Assembly: GCA_002633025.1 (NCBI GenBank) | Contig: NMRB01000493.1 | Span: 292,012 to 356,011 of the forward strand | Reading direction: 5' to 3' | Source: Notospermus geniculatus | Lineage: Eukaryota; Nemertea; Pilidiophora; Heteronemertea; Lineidae | Length of the DNA stretch: 64,000 bases | In this document: piece after piece, positions 29,428-40,403 of the stretch | Layout of the letters: every line of letters begins with the position of its first letter | How positions within the stretch are numbered: the stretch's first letter is position 1 | Notes under the pieces: generated by a model | The model's database searches: none | Seen by the model: only the letters and a program-made list of their open reading frames with translations | What the model was told of the DNA's origin: nothing | Made by a program: the position numbers and the translations under genes

Positions 29428-32400
29428 ATGGCGACCATTCGGACGCCGAGACCGACTCCAAAGTTTTTCAGAGAAACCCAAACTTTCTCGACGAAAAAGG
29501 TAAAAAAGCTCATGATTTGAGGCCCGTGTTTCGTCTATCATTGATTAGGCCTATGGCACCCATGCCTACTGTTGTACACGTGTGTATTGAGAAAAGGCCT
29601 CGACCAGTCTGGATGCATGCTGGTGACTGCATGCTAGCTGGCTAGAGGAAGGATGTCATTCAGGCAGGGAATGTCATTGTCATCAAATTCATCAATCAAA
29701 GGAAGTCGTCCATCCATCCATGACCATGACACGACCAGTGTCTGTCTTGTCGCACTTTTGTCTACACATTTATATAGGAAGGCCTACACAGCCAGCCTGA
29801 TTCTGTATTGTAGTGTAGCTAGGCTTATATTAGATAGTGTCACTCACATCTCAATGAACTAGGCCCTATTATGTAGGCCTAGGGCTAGCCCATATATGAG
29901 CCTTGTTAATGCTAGGCCTAGGCCTATAGGCTAGGCCCCCTAAGTAAAATGCCAGGCCTTGTGTAGCCCTGCCTGGACTATTCTTGTGCAGTTGAAGGAA
30001 GGAATTTAGAACCCCTGATCAGCAAAAGGTCGCCGATTGACAGAATAAGCCACATCGAACAATAGGATTTCCGTTGTGTGCCATGGGCATGGAGTAACGT
30101 CACTTCTGATCGGGGATTCTAAAGTTTAGCCGCTTTATACCACACTACATCTTTATTCGTAGGAACGAGGGACACCAAGAGAAGCGCCTCCTCCCAAACC
30201 ACCTGTGAAGAGTGCGCCCCCTGTCAGCCGGATATATCAACATCGTCCTGTTCTTCATGCACAGCGAGTTTCGTTCAAAAATGAAAATAATAACAGTATC
30301 CTTTAAATAGCCTCTCAAACTTGGTAAAACACGGAGGTAAATGCGACTCTAAGTGCCTCCTTTGTATGTGACTACTCATATGCCTTCCACCAAGGGAGTC
30401 AGCACAGGTCAGCTAAGCTTTAACCTCTAGGTAGATAACTTGTAAAATAAGAATGTGTATAGGTTAGGGATGGTCTTCCAGCCGCAGCATGTGTCAGTTT
30501 TCCTTGACCATCCACCTTAGCAGATCTTCTTAGTCCTCACTATAATGAGATGAGCAAAGACCTCTACTTCGACCAGTGCTTCCAGATAGAAAGCAAATTG
30601 GGAGCTGGATCCTTTGGTGAGGTAAGTGTTTGGGACACCGGTGGCTATTGGTCTGATCAGGTTTTTCTGTTGTGTGCCCCTTGATGTACTGCTCTTTCTC
30701 TATTTCTAGGTGTTCAAAGTTAGAAGCAAAGAGGACAGGAAGTTTTACGCTATCAAACGATCACGTGAGCGCTTCCGCGGTGAATCAGATCGGCGAAGAA
30801 AACTTGAGGAGGTGGCGAAACATGAACAACTTCCAAAGCATCCAAACTGCGTTGAATATTTCAAGGCCTGGGAGGAGAGACAACATCTTTACATTCAAAC
30901 AGAACTTTGCTCAACGAGGTGAGAATGGAGGTTGATATAAGTGAATAAAATGAGATTTTAATGACACAATCTTGCCATTTGACAAAAGTTGCTCTCCGCC
31001 ATTCCCTACTGCTATGTCCTCAAAATGGGATCCGTGCTAAACATTGCAAGTGAATTTGCCAACGATCCCTTTCATTCAAAAGGAGTCTACTGTTAGTTCT
31101 TGTCGTTGTTTTCATTTCAGTCTATGTAACTTCGCTGAGATGTACCATGACATCCCTGAAGTTATCATATGGAACTACCTGGTGGATTTATTGATGGTAG
31201 GTTTATTCAGAATTCCAGTTAATTTCATGAAAGACTCTGAATTTCAACTTGTAAAATGCTGCTGAATGAGTTTCTTAGGCTCATCCTCCCACAGAGGTTT
31301 TCACCTCCCTACTCTTCATCCACTGTGTGCGAGTGTATGAAGACGAATGGGGCTCAAGCCCCATTTTTAGCCCGCTTGGCCGCAAGGCCCAGCAGGGCTT
31401 ATGCTGTGGTTGGGGTCATTGAGTGGTGGTCTGTCGTGCGTCAGTACGTACGTACGTACGTACGTACGTACGTACGTCCGTAAACTTTGGTTTGTTAGCG
31501 CTCTAGCGCCTTTATTTTTTGACGAATCTTTTTGGCCTTTGGTGAGTGTATATATGGGCCTAANTACTGCTCTTTCTCTATTTCTAGGTGTTCAAAGTTA
31601 GAAGCAAAGAGGACAGGAAGTTTTACGCTATCAAACGATCACGTGAGCGCTTCCGCGGTGAATCAGATCGGCGAAGAAAACTTGAGGAGGTGGCGAAACA
31701 TGAACAACTTCCAAAGCATCCAAACTGCGTTGAATATTTCAAGGCCTGGGAGGAGAGACAACATCTTTACATTCAAACAGAACTTTGCTCAACGAGGTGA
31801 GAATGGAGGTTGATATAAGTGAATAAAATGAGATTTTAATGACACAATCTTGCCATTTGACAAAAGTTGCTCTCCGCCATTCCCTACTGCTATGTCCTCA
31901 AAATGGGATCCTTGCTAAACATTGCAAGTGAATTTGCCAACGATCCCTTCATTCAAAAGGAGTCTTGTCGTTGTTTTCATTTCAGTCTATGTAACTTCGC
32001 TGAGATGTACCATGACATCCCTGAAGTTATCATATGGAACTACCTGGTGGATTTATTGATGGTAGGTTTATTCTGAATTCCAGTTAATTTCATGAAAGAC
32101 TCTGAATTTCAACTTGTAAAATGCTGCTGAATGAGTTTCTTAGGCTCATCCTCCCACAGGGGTTTTCACCTCCCTACTCTTCATCCACTGTGTGCGAGTG
32201 TATGAAGACGAATGGGGCTCAAGCCCCGTTTTGGGTGTTTGTGCTTGGGCTGCTCTTTTTGCGATGGCCAGGAAATTACTTCAGAAAGTGTTAGTAGGTC
32301 AGCACTCTATTGAGTTCTCTGAACCCACTGTCGCGTTTTTCCGCCGCGGTTTCATCACTGCCTGACAAATCCTTTATTTTCTCGGTCCGCTGCCTTTTAA

Positions 32401-35089
32401 CAAAGCATTTTCTGCCGGTGCGTTTTCCCGCTGCGCGAAAACGCGTCAGTGCGTTCAGGCCTTAAAGGCCTAATACTGTTTCCATACACCTTCAGAAATC
32501 AAGTTGTGTGGAAGTATCCTGTGATCTGTTCTTATTCCAGGCTGTCAAACATCTTCATGACCATGACCTTGTGCACATGGACATCAAACCAGAGAATATC
32601 TTCATCATGGACGATGGCACTTGTAAACTTGGTGATTTTGGCTTGATGCTGGATATTTCTAAGGTACTGCTTACCACAAGAATTGCCTGTACTAGTGTCG
32701 ACTGTCTCTCACTCTCATGTCATTCTGTTCTTTTATTATATCACTTGTTCAGGCATGGACATGAGTGATTTTCACGGCGTTGTTTCTGCATTAAATCCTC
32801 CTACGAAGTCACCTATAATGACACTGTGACAAGCTAACTTTTGCAGAATTTCACCAAAACAGTTCGATGCTGTATGATAGGTTTGATAATGAAAACTCAG
32901 CAACTCAAACATGCCCTTGAACATTGTGTTATGTTATGAAAAAGTTGCCTTTCGTTCCAGGGTACTGATTACTCCGAGGCCCAGGAAGGCGACCCAAAGT
33001 ACATGGCCCCTGAACTCCTGCGGGGGAAGTTCTCTAAAGCTGCTGATGTGTTTAGTCTTGGTATATCAATCATGGAATTAGCCTGTGACCTTGACCTTCC
33101 GAAGGGTGGGGAGGGGTGGCACCAGTTGCGCAACAGACAGATGCCGAAGGAGTTTTTGAAAGGTAAATATGGGTGTCTTTCCTAGCAGTTCGTCGTTTTC
33201 CTCATTTCAGAAAAGAATATGAAGTCATGACCTTGCTATGCCACCTCTTGATAATCCCCGTTTGGTTTCTCCCACATTGCAGGAATGTCTGTAGACTTAC
33301 AATACGTGCTGAGTCGGATGTTAGAACCGGACGAGACACGGAGACCGACTGTGGACGATGTTCTGAATGAGGCTGTTGTACATGGTGTCTGGAAAAGACG
33401 GCGACGTCGAAGGATTCTTAAACATATTGTAAGCATCGTTAGGCATGACATCCTTTTTGACCTCGATATTCTTCTCTTGGAAATAGTCTCATATTTTGTG
33501 GTGATTTAACTTTCTTTTTCTCTTTCAGTATTTATACACTTTAAACTTTTTCTTGTCCTTCCTGTCTGTACTTATGCGGTTATGGTTACTGATCACAAGG
33601 CCCCTCCACCGGTTAATACCCGACAGACTCTGTACGCCGCCGAAACATCCAAACTCATCACATCCACCAGATTGGGACTATAGCTTCTCAGATGGTAGGT
33701 GGAATACTTTTATTCTATTCTATTGTATACTGCTCTGCTATAAAACTTGGCCCGTCCCATTGACAAATTAGATTTTGGGTCTAGGCGTTCTTGGATAATG
33801 TCGTAAATTTGAACTCATTTATATTTCAGATGACCTACTGGATGCTGACGATTCCATCAACCTGTGTAATAACTCGATGGGCATCCCTCTGGATACATCC
33901 ACCTCCAGTGAAACAGACAACAGCTTTAATGGAGGATTCAAAGTGCCAAGGTGAGGAACAATGTGGTCTTGGGTAAAATATTTGGGCGACCAGTCATGTA
34001 GATGGTCTGTTGACTGACACTTGGGAGGTTTCGAAATCAAACGATAAACGCAAACTTTACGACGTTATTTTTCGTACTACACATTAACCAGATTTTATAT
34101 TGCATTTTCGGTACAAAAGTAACGTTGTCGTTAACGTTTACGTTTATCGTTTGATTTCGAAACCTCCCTATTTATGCAGACAAACCAAATGTGATTCAAG
34201 CTAATTTCCAACATAAAGTTGGGTGTATTTCCTTCATTAGCATTTTAGATGTTGGTGTGCTGGGTTAACCAATATTCAGGGCATTCCTTTAGTACCTGGT
34301 GGTTCTGGATTGATAGTTTTATGATTTGTGTGTTTCAGTATTCCACACAGACGGGCCGTCACGACATCAGTTTTTCACCGATCTCGCCCTGTCACTTTAC
34401 TTTCACCCAAGAACTCGTCACCAATTCATCAAGTCTACTCTAATAGTTCTAAGTAAGTCATGGCATTTCTAGCAACTTTGACAGCTGTTTGAGTCTCTAA
34501 CACAAAATCACCCAACCATAGGGGCGTATTTTAGAACGTTAAGGTTTACCTTAAATCTGTTGTAAAACCATTGAGAACAATAGATTTAAGGTGGACCTTA
34601 ATGTTAAGGAACGTTCTAAAATATGGCCCATAGTTTTTCTCTGGTGATGCATACAGTTACTCTAGCAGATGACATAAGATAAAATCTGTAACAAAGTTGT
34701 CTCTGATGTATCCCTTTTCAGACGGTCGTCCGAGCGTCTCAATTCCAGCTTCAATAGCGAGTCATCCTGGGGCGGCTCTCCAAACACCAGCTTCAATGAC
34801 GATGGCGATGATGAGAGCAAGAACAACAAGGCCGTAGGGCCAAAGAATCTGATAAGCGTACGTATACATTTTGGTGATCAGGTACCTTATGACCTTTGAC
34901 CTCTGTAATCAGGTCACCTCATAATAAAGGACAGCATCTCTCAGTGCCAAAGGTGTCCTTAATAGAGAGGTTCCAATTAAGTTTCCCAAAGGGCTTACCC
35001 AAACCCCTCTGTCTGTGAATTCTATCTATGTTATAGTGAAGCATATCCTGTTTCTTTTTCAGATATTTGAAGCAGCAACTGATGATTGA
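29428..35089 (+). CDS. PKMYT1: Membrane-associated CDK1-inhibitory kinase (Myt1, Wee1 family)
   Basis: It phosphorylates the ATP-loop Thr/Tyr of CDK1 and holds cells before mitosis; Myt1 is tethered to ER/Golgi membranes. Exons: 29428-29499, 30163-30295, 30521-30621, 30710-30918, 31121-31196, 32541-32663, 32961-33162, 33283-33428, 33529-33694, 33830-33950, 34339-34452, 34722-34857, 35063-35089, giving 541 residues (human 499). All phases close. In order: [11 protein letters not shown] and [16 protein letters not shown] with RVSF (N-terminal signature shared with human PKMYT1), glycine loop [11 protein letters not shown], lysine in [16 protein letters not shown] (HMD, like HLD in human), [17 protein letters not shown], a hydrophobic post-kinase segment [18 protein letters not shown] (exon 33529-33694, membrane attachment), and a C-terminal tail ending [12 protein letters not shown], matching the cyclin-interacting end in human. 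The 30296-30520 intron is U12-type. Exons 30710-30918 and 31121-31196 are repeated at 31588-31796 and 31986-32061; only one pair fits a normal kinase. Confidence 0.95.
30005..30123. mobile_element. Small MITE in PKMYT1 intron 1
   Basis: Left TTTAGAACCCCTGATCAG and right CTGATCGGGGATTCTAAA pair with two mismatches and bound about 119 bp. It ends roughly 40 bp before the acceptor of the exon at 30163. Confidence 0.6.
30296..30520 (+). other. U12-type (minor spliceosome) intron of PKMYT1
   Basis: The intron starts GTATCCTTT, the exact minor-class 5' splice consensus. A perfect U12 branch site TTCCTTGAC lies at 30500-30508 with its adenosine 13 bases from the terminal AG at 30520. There is no polypyrimidine tract. 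Using these sites joins NNN to [12 protein letters not shown] in frame, matching the human ETLQSPGYD region; the nearby AG at 30533 with a GT donor breaks the frame. Confidence 0.85.
30688..31364. repeat. Copy A of the duplicated PKMYT1 exon block
   Basis: This 677-bp block with two exons and the intron between them recurs at 31566-32228 with about 97% identity. Differences are single substitutions and short indels, including an 11-base difference near 31078-31098. Between the copies are an ACGT microsatellite and one N. Confidence 0.9.
31278..31350. repeat. Dispersed relative of the 19868-20215 unit
   Basis: GCTCATCCTCCCACAGAGGT then CTCCCTACTCTTCATCCACT matches the unit of the 20-kb array. 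CTTCATCCACT and AGTGTATGAAG can pair. Copies also occur in duplicate B near 32140-32215 and, more diverged, at about 46126-46195 (CACCCTCCCAAAGCG, CCTCGCTCCTCTTATCCACT). Confidence 0.6.
31444..31477. repeat. (ACGT)n microsatellite
   Basis: About eight tandem GTAC/ACGT units, ending GTCCGTAAACTTTGG, lie within a larger repeat that separates the two PKMYT1 exon-block copies. Confidence 0.95.
31566..32228. repeat. Copy B of the duplicated PKMYT1 exon block
   Basis: It begins two bases after the single N at 31564. It contains the second versions of the two exons (31588-31796 and 31986-32061), coding-identical at protein level to copy A. The two exons total 285 bases (95 codons), so a real duplication would stay in frame but would give a nonsensical repeated N-lobe. 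An unmerged allele is the better explanation. Confidence 0.85.
34023..34168. mobile_element. MITE in PKMYT1 intron
   Basis: Perfect 28-bp inverted termini, beginning GGGAGGTTTCGAAATCAAAC, bound 146 bp of A/T-rich sequence between the exons at 33830 and 34339. No confident target duplication was found. Confidence 0.7.
34520..34620. mobile_element. Foldback element in PKMYT1 intron
   Basis: Arms of about 45 bp start GGGCGTATTTTAGAACGTTA and close with the inverse ACGTTCTAAAATATGGCCC. A second inverted pair TTACCTTAAATCTGTTG/CAATAGATTTAAGGT lies inside. ATAG flanks both sides. A relic occurs at 893-968. Confidence 0.6.
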
Positions 35090-35755
35090 AGAGATGAGAA
35101 GTTCAGGAAAAGTTTGCATGATTTTCTGGTCAGGGTTCTAGGTCAAGGTCTGTGTTTTGACTTGGGTTTTCAACGACGTAACCGATGGTTCATTCAAGCA
35201 GAGTTGTCAGGTCTTCAAGTTTGTGTATAAATTGATACAGAATGTATTCATGTATAGATTTGCAACTCTTCAGAAATTTGTTGCATTTGTGGCTTATGGT
35301 AATATTTTGTAGTTCTTTGGCGCATGTACAGTATTTTATTAGTAATACCTTGGTGCTACAATTCCTCACTGTGTTCTTGTAATTATTTCCGTGATTGAAC
35401 ATTCCTCTTATACATGTACATATATTGCTTGCATCCATTGAGACATAAGGCCCTAACCATGCCAAATATGGCATGTTCTTTTGTATTGGCCGGTGTAAGC
35501 AGTTGTAATTCTACATCTTGGCCATACATGGTCTGATTTTTCATATGATTATTTTGAATTTGAGATTAAGTGCCTACTGTTCAAATGATAAGTGTACAGA
35601 CCCACCTGTTGGCCTTTATTGAGCAGAGTGAAATAAATTTCACCGTGTGTATCAGGTGTATGATCATACTTCATATTCGGTAGCACAGTTTGTGTGCATC
35701 CAAAACAGCACAATATTCAGGGTTACAGGCGATGCCCTGATGTTCAAGTTTTCCC

Positions 35756-35761
35756 AATAAA
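35756..35761 (+). terminator. Candidate PKMYT1 poly(A) signal
   Basis: AATAAA lies 667 bases after the PKMYT1 stop and is followed by a T-rich stretch. An earlier AATAAA is at 35632-35637. Either could be used. Confidence 0.45.
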
Positions 35762-36285
35762 GTCATTTTTTTAAACATTCAACCTTCAAATGTTTTGCTA
35801 CATCATGTACCTGATTGAACTTTTCTCTGCATTTGATTACTTGTATCAAAAATTTATAAGGCGAGCTTATGAATTTTTGCTAGTGTGTTAGTAGACGTAT
35901 TTCAATTTTTATTCAAACACCAGGATGCAGGAATCTGCATTTTGAGGAGTCCTAGGCCTACATAAATTGTGCTGGCGGGAATGTAGCGCAACACGAATAG
36001 TGCTGCTGTAAGAATTGACCATGCCGTCATTTTCAGAAGAGCTTTATTCAGAAGCCATTAGGAAAACGGAATAGACATATACAAAAGTAAGAAATTTATT
36101 CGGTATGAAAAGTGACTTGATTGTACAAAAATATATCCGTCCCTTCCACCCTGTCGTTGACGGAACAAATGTCATGATTGAGACAAACCATTTTGATATT
36201 GAGCCTAAAAAACCACCTGGTACGTGTATCAAGACTTGACAATAGTTATTATCTTACGTGTCCCATAGTGGTTACGCCCTCTTAA

Positions 36286-36478
36286 AGGACCACGGTATGT
36301 GATCTCTAATGGGTAATTTGACTGCCGACGTAGGAGCACCTAGCGGCAGCAACACGAACTACAAAAATGCATTACAAAATGTACGTAGTAAATTGGGTCA
36401 ATTCGCCGACAACGAAATTAGTCCCTGGGTTGGAGAATGGTGCTGGCTGTCGAGAAAAAGTGGCAATACCGTGGTCCT
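36286..36478. mobile_element. MITE, TTAA-target (Kolobok- or piggyBac-like)
   Basis: AGGACCACGGTAT and ATACCGTGGTCCT bound 193 bp, flanked by TTAA at 36282-36285 and 36479-36482. It lies 57 bases past the stop of the minus-strand fucosyltransferase, so it is probably in its 3' UTR. A lone terminus (ACCGTGGTCCTTTCA) occurs near 38715. Confidence 0.75.
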
Positions 36479-36534
36479 TTAATCTAGAAGTGGCTGCGCC
36501 CCCTGGTGGTGACGTCACGTATTCATCCATGTCA

Positions 36535-38567
36535 TCATTTCTTCGCAATGACGTCATGGACCAAATCTCTTGCTGAAAGTCCCCGCCGTGCGCGGCAGAT
36601 ACCTTTACCTCTCCACCACCCCTCGAAATCCTGGTACCACATGTCTCTGGTCTGGTCCCATAGCATCGCGCACAGGCGGCAGTAAAAAAACGTATTGACG
36701 AACTTCCCTGTGCCTTTCCATTTGAAATATTCATTGTACAGAGCGTCATTTTTGTCAAGTCTTCGCAAATAATCCGCGAGTTCGCGGATACTTCTGAAGT
36801 CACTGACGTGAATGAAGGAGTTCCGCGGGACGGCTTTCTCGTAATCTGCTCTGGAGGCGCCGAAAACGATCGGGACGATGTCCTGTCTGAAAAATAAGAA
36901 GTGATTGATTAGTCCGTGTCAAGACGCTGCTCCACGTGAGAGTTTTCTCCCGCCATTTGGCTCTCTGTTCTATGGGCAACTCGGCCATAGAAAACTGGGG
37001 GCCGTCGTTTGTGTCTATATTATAGAGTTTTCGCAAAGCTCCCGAAACGCCAACGCGAACGTCTATCCTTTTGCTCGGTACTCTCTTCGTGGCGTCGAAC
37101 AATGGGTTTGGCGTTCGTGTTGACGTTTCCTGGGCTTTGCGAAAACTCCCTAATGTCTCCCTAAAGTCGTAAGGCGTATACGGGCATTTCACTCATTCTG
37201 GCCTGAAATACATTGTATTCAGATAAAGGGAACTTACTGCATCCCATTCAGGAAGAACTTTTCTGTGATGTAGTCCTTACAGTTGGAATTTTCGAAGGAC
37301 AGGTAGAATTTGTAGTCTTTATTGAGCATTTTGAAGCATTTTTTGTCCGTCTTTGCGCAGGAATGAGGCCCACAGCGCCCGTAGATGTCCACCTGAACAT
37401 ACTTGGCCAACTCCCTGGCGACCACGCCCCTCCCACTCTTCGCTGCGCAATTTGAGACAAACCACGCCACCAACTTCGTTTTCCCAGTTGCATAGTTTTT
37501 CTTCGGTGGCAGTGCCGTCACGCCGAGATTATACGGCATATATTTCTCATACGGTGTTACAATGACTGAATCGCTACGATATGTGGCTGTCCAGTTCACC
37601 AGCCCGTTGGCGTGCCTTAAAGGCGGTGTGTACCAGGGTGATTCAAGCGCAAAGTACACCCAAATTTGCCCCTTGCGCTTATAAAGTCCCTTCGGCACAA
37701 CGTTGTTGAAGACCACCGCGTCTGCTTGATCCGCGAGCCGCCGGTTACGACTGAAGTAGCACTGAGTGACTGGGCACTGATCGTCGAGCAGCTTCTGACG
37801 TCCTTCAATCACCCCGGCTGACTTCCAGAACACCACAGTCTTCAAATTCTGTTGATCAAATGGCTTCTTCTGCTCCACCTTTGCTGCTTCCGGGATGTGT
37901 ACCATCTGGGCCGTGATCCTGTCATCCCAGTCGATGGCCGGATCCGGCCAGACGCCATTCGTTAGATTCTCATGAAAATATTTGATGCCTTGTCTGTCCA
38001 GAAGCATATCTGGGTAAATGTCATATTGCGTATTTTTGTATTTCTGAGGTTTTATGATCTCCCCCTCTCCCAGGACGGACCAGAACCACGACTTCTTTTT
38101 TCTGGCTTGGGGTGCGGGACGTTTAACAACCTGTGGAAGATAAAGCGAGTTAAAAACACGTTGCATGATCTGGGAGGTTGTCGCTGCATGGAAAGTGAAA
38201 CCGCAGTCCACTCAGTGACATGATGCCCATTTGTGGATACCGGTAGTATGGTGGTGGCGCCACCGTCGCTCCTCTGACGTCACACAGGAGTGCTATGATA
38301 CCTTGAGACAACCACAGGCTGGCTTCACCCCTTGGACTTCACCAACTCAACTTAGACATGAGACAGGACTTAGAACGAATCAAGACACACTTTGATAGGC
38401 CTTACCTGTGGATTGTCCATGTGACGTTTTTCCAATGACGCCCCCTGTTGGTCGAGACTGCTAATGACCCAATGGTAGGTATAAAACATGGACATGATGG
38501 TGAAGAGTGAAATTAAGGATGTGGACCTCCTCGTCAGGGGCCGAAACAAAAGGTACATCAACTTCAT
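36535..38567 (-). CDS. Alpha-1,3-fucosyltransferase (GT10), complete
   Basis: A Golgi type II enzyme that transfers fucose from GDP-fucose to N-acetylglucosamine of glycans. Minus-strand exons 38406-38567, 37238-38130 and 36535-36886 join in frame at GT-AG sites and encode 468 residues. Exon 1 encodes a short tail, a signal anchor (LISLFTIMSMFYTYHWVI, about residues 18-35) and the start of the stem. Exon 2 holds the N-terminal GT10 domain (CPVTQCY, ALESPWYTPP, NWTATYRSDS) and the donor-binding signature YKFYLSFENSNCKDYITEKF. Exon 3 supplies the rest: IVPIVFGASRADYEKAVP, SFIHVSDFRS, ELADYLRRLDKN, YNEYFKWK and a Cys/Trp-rich tail. All hallmark motifs are intact. Donor-sugar linkage (Lewis-type or core) cannot be decided here. 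The 36887-37237 intron is mostly MITE sequence. AATAAA signals on this strand lie at 36095-36100 and 36043-36048. Confidence 0.92.
36922..37020. mobile_element. Truncated MITE in fucosyltransferase intron
   Basis: CCACGTGAGAGTTTTCTCCC, CTATGGGCAACTCGGCCATA and GTCGTTTGTGTCTA match the element at 12065-12249. Only the left portion is present; the next element (37024-37152) starts where homology stops, so it may have been interrupted by it. Confidence 0.5.
37024..37152. mobile_element. Foldback MITE with TTTTCGCAAA termini
   Basis: AGAGTTTTCGCAAAGCTCCC and its inverse GGGCTTTGCGAAAACTCCCT, with an inner CGTTCG/CGAACG continuation, bound about 129 bp. The terminal motif is shared with 26661-26739. 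Confidence 0.65.
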
Positions 38568-38569
38568 CG

Positions 38570-40220
38570 TGGGGGGTTTCTGCCATCACACCTGACGGTG
38601 AAAAAAGACATTAACATTATTTGTGTGTAAGACGACGGGTGGTGCACCAGTCAAGGGATGACTGACGGAGAAAAACTCGTCACATTCATAGAGAACGTTT
38701 CGTATGTCTCAGAAACCGTGGTCCTTTCACCCTAGTCCATACCATGCAAATTCACGTCCTTATAAAGTTCCAACAGGTTGAATTTGTCACTACCTGACAC
38801 ATTCCATGCACCATGTGACACTGATGTTCACACCTGGCCTCAGTGTGAATGCTCTGACGTGTCTGACCCCTTCATGTAGGCTACCTTCCCTTTCCATGAG
38901 GTATACGAACCAAAGGAGTTGAGTGGCTACACCAGAAGGGGCCAGAAAAGTTCTAATATCCACATTTTCCTTCTGCGGATGACACCTCGTCGATCCCGTT
39001 TTCTGGGAAATTCTCACCGTAACATGTCAACAGGTGCGGTGAGCGAGAAATTAAAATTATTTAACATACTTGTACATACATGAAATGAACATGTAGACAT
39101 CATTGCAAACAGCTGATCGTGAATCGTCGAGGAGTAATAAAAGCAGATGGGAAATTATCTACACAGTTGCGGCCGGAGGAATGGCCGCTCTCATCCTGAG
39201 GTAATCAGTCAGTAGTCCTTGGCGCTCGCTCCCTATAGTCACCGCACACAAACATATCAGTGTGCGATGAGGAGGAGCGAGGGTTGAGAACCGACTCATT
39301 TACCTGGATGGGGCGTTCACGAAGAATACTCTTGGTTGAAATGATGATGGCCTACCTCTCCGTCATGTTTAGCGAGTCGAGCCTTCCCGCACCCCCGATA
39401 TTTACTCTTTTTGACTCGAGTTTCAAATTCGAGACCAATAAATCCACATCAAATGAAATCCTACCTTCATAAGAAACATCTTTCGAGTGATTGTCTCAAC
39501 AAATATCACGCTCACGTTATCTTATGATCTACGCGTCATGACTCAAGTTATTGCACACCATTCCACACTGCACGCCTCTTCAGTGTATATCAAGACTTCC
39601 TAGCGTGACAATGACTGGCCATCATGCGGCGAATGAGATCCCAAAATAGTGAATTTTTTCCGAAGAAATCTCGAGACAGGGTACAATACCCGACTGGCAA
39701 TCTTTCTCCCAACTTTTATTGTGATATTTTGACAATTCTGTCTTCTATAAAGCCATGGGGCATGAACTTTTATATTCCGAATGGGTTTTTGTGTTCTAAA
39801 ATAGGTCAGCCATGACGGCGGGTATATTTTCATTGGTAAGTCAACACGACCTCTACAAGTAATCCCCCAGGCTAATTGGATATGAAAATCACAGAGAGAA
39901 GTATTCGTCGGTCGTCGAGGACAATCGCCCTCCGTCCTGTTTCATCCCGTGGACGCTAGGTGGCGTGTCGCGGCTCGCACACCATTAGACTGGTACCCGG
40001 TGTCCTAACAACTTTACATGTAGGATAACACACCCTCAGCCTCGTGTTCGAATGTTGCCGACAACGAGGTTCTCTCTCTTTCGTACCTTACCTAATGGCG
40101 CGGTTTGTTCGTCACCAGAGTTGGCGTTACTCTTGGCGGGCCGTAACTGGAGGAGATAGGCCGAACGCCAAGATAAACCAACGCCGAGATTATGAAGCGG
40201 GAAACGTGTTCAGCATTCTT
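38570..40220. other. Upstream region of the minus-strand fucosyltransferase; no other gene seen
   Basis: This should contain its promoter, but I could not identify core elements. Open frames at 38790-39017, 39260-39472 and 39600-39833 have no family resemblance or splice context and are taken as chance. Confidence 0.35.
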
Positions 40221-40221
40221 A

Positions 40222-40403
40222 GGGCTCGTTTCCAACAGCATATGGCGTCGGCGGTAACATCGGCGTTCGAATCACTTCTGTGTTGACACCATTGACTGTT
40301 TCAACCGCACTTTCGCGTCTGCGTCGAACTGCTGTGGAAACAGTCAATGGACGGCTCAACATAGAAGTGATTCGGACGCCGACGTTACTGGTGGAAACGA
40401 GCC
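40222..40403. mobile_element. Long-arm foldback element, Harbinger-like (TTA)
   Basis: GGGCTCGTTTCCAACAGC at the left and GTGGAAACGAGCC at the right are followed inward by GACGTTAC/GTAACATC, CGTTCGAATCACTTCT/AGAAGTGATTCGGACG and CCATTGACTGTTTC/GAAACAGTCAATGG. The arms thus pair over most of 182 bp. TTA occurs on both sides (40219-40221, 40404-40406), with one extra terminal G on the left. Confidence 0.7.

Noticed and set aside
30521-30533. Alternative acceptor at CTTAG (30533) for the PKMYT1 intron
   Set aside because: Using it with a GT donor breaks the frame; the U12 sites give a continuous protein matching known Myt1 sequence.
36800-37192. 130-codon minus-strand open frame running through the intron
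   Set aside because: It reads from the last fucosyltransferase exon frame region into MITE sequence; the splice sites at 36886 and 37238 give the correct protein.
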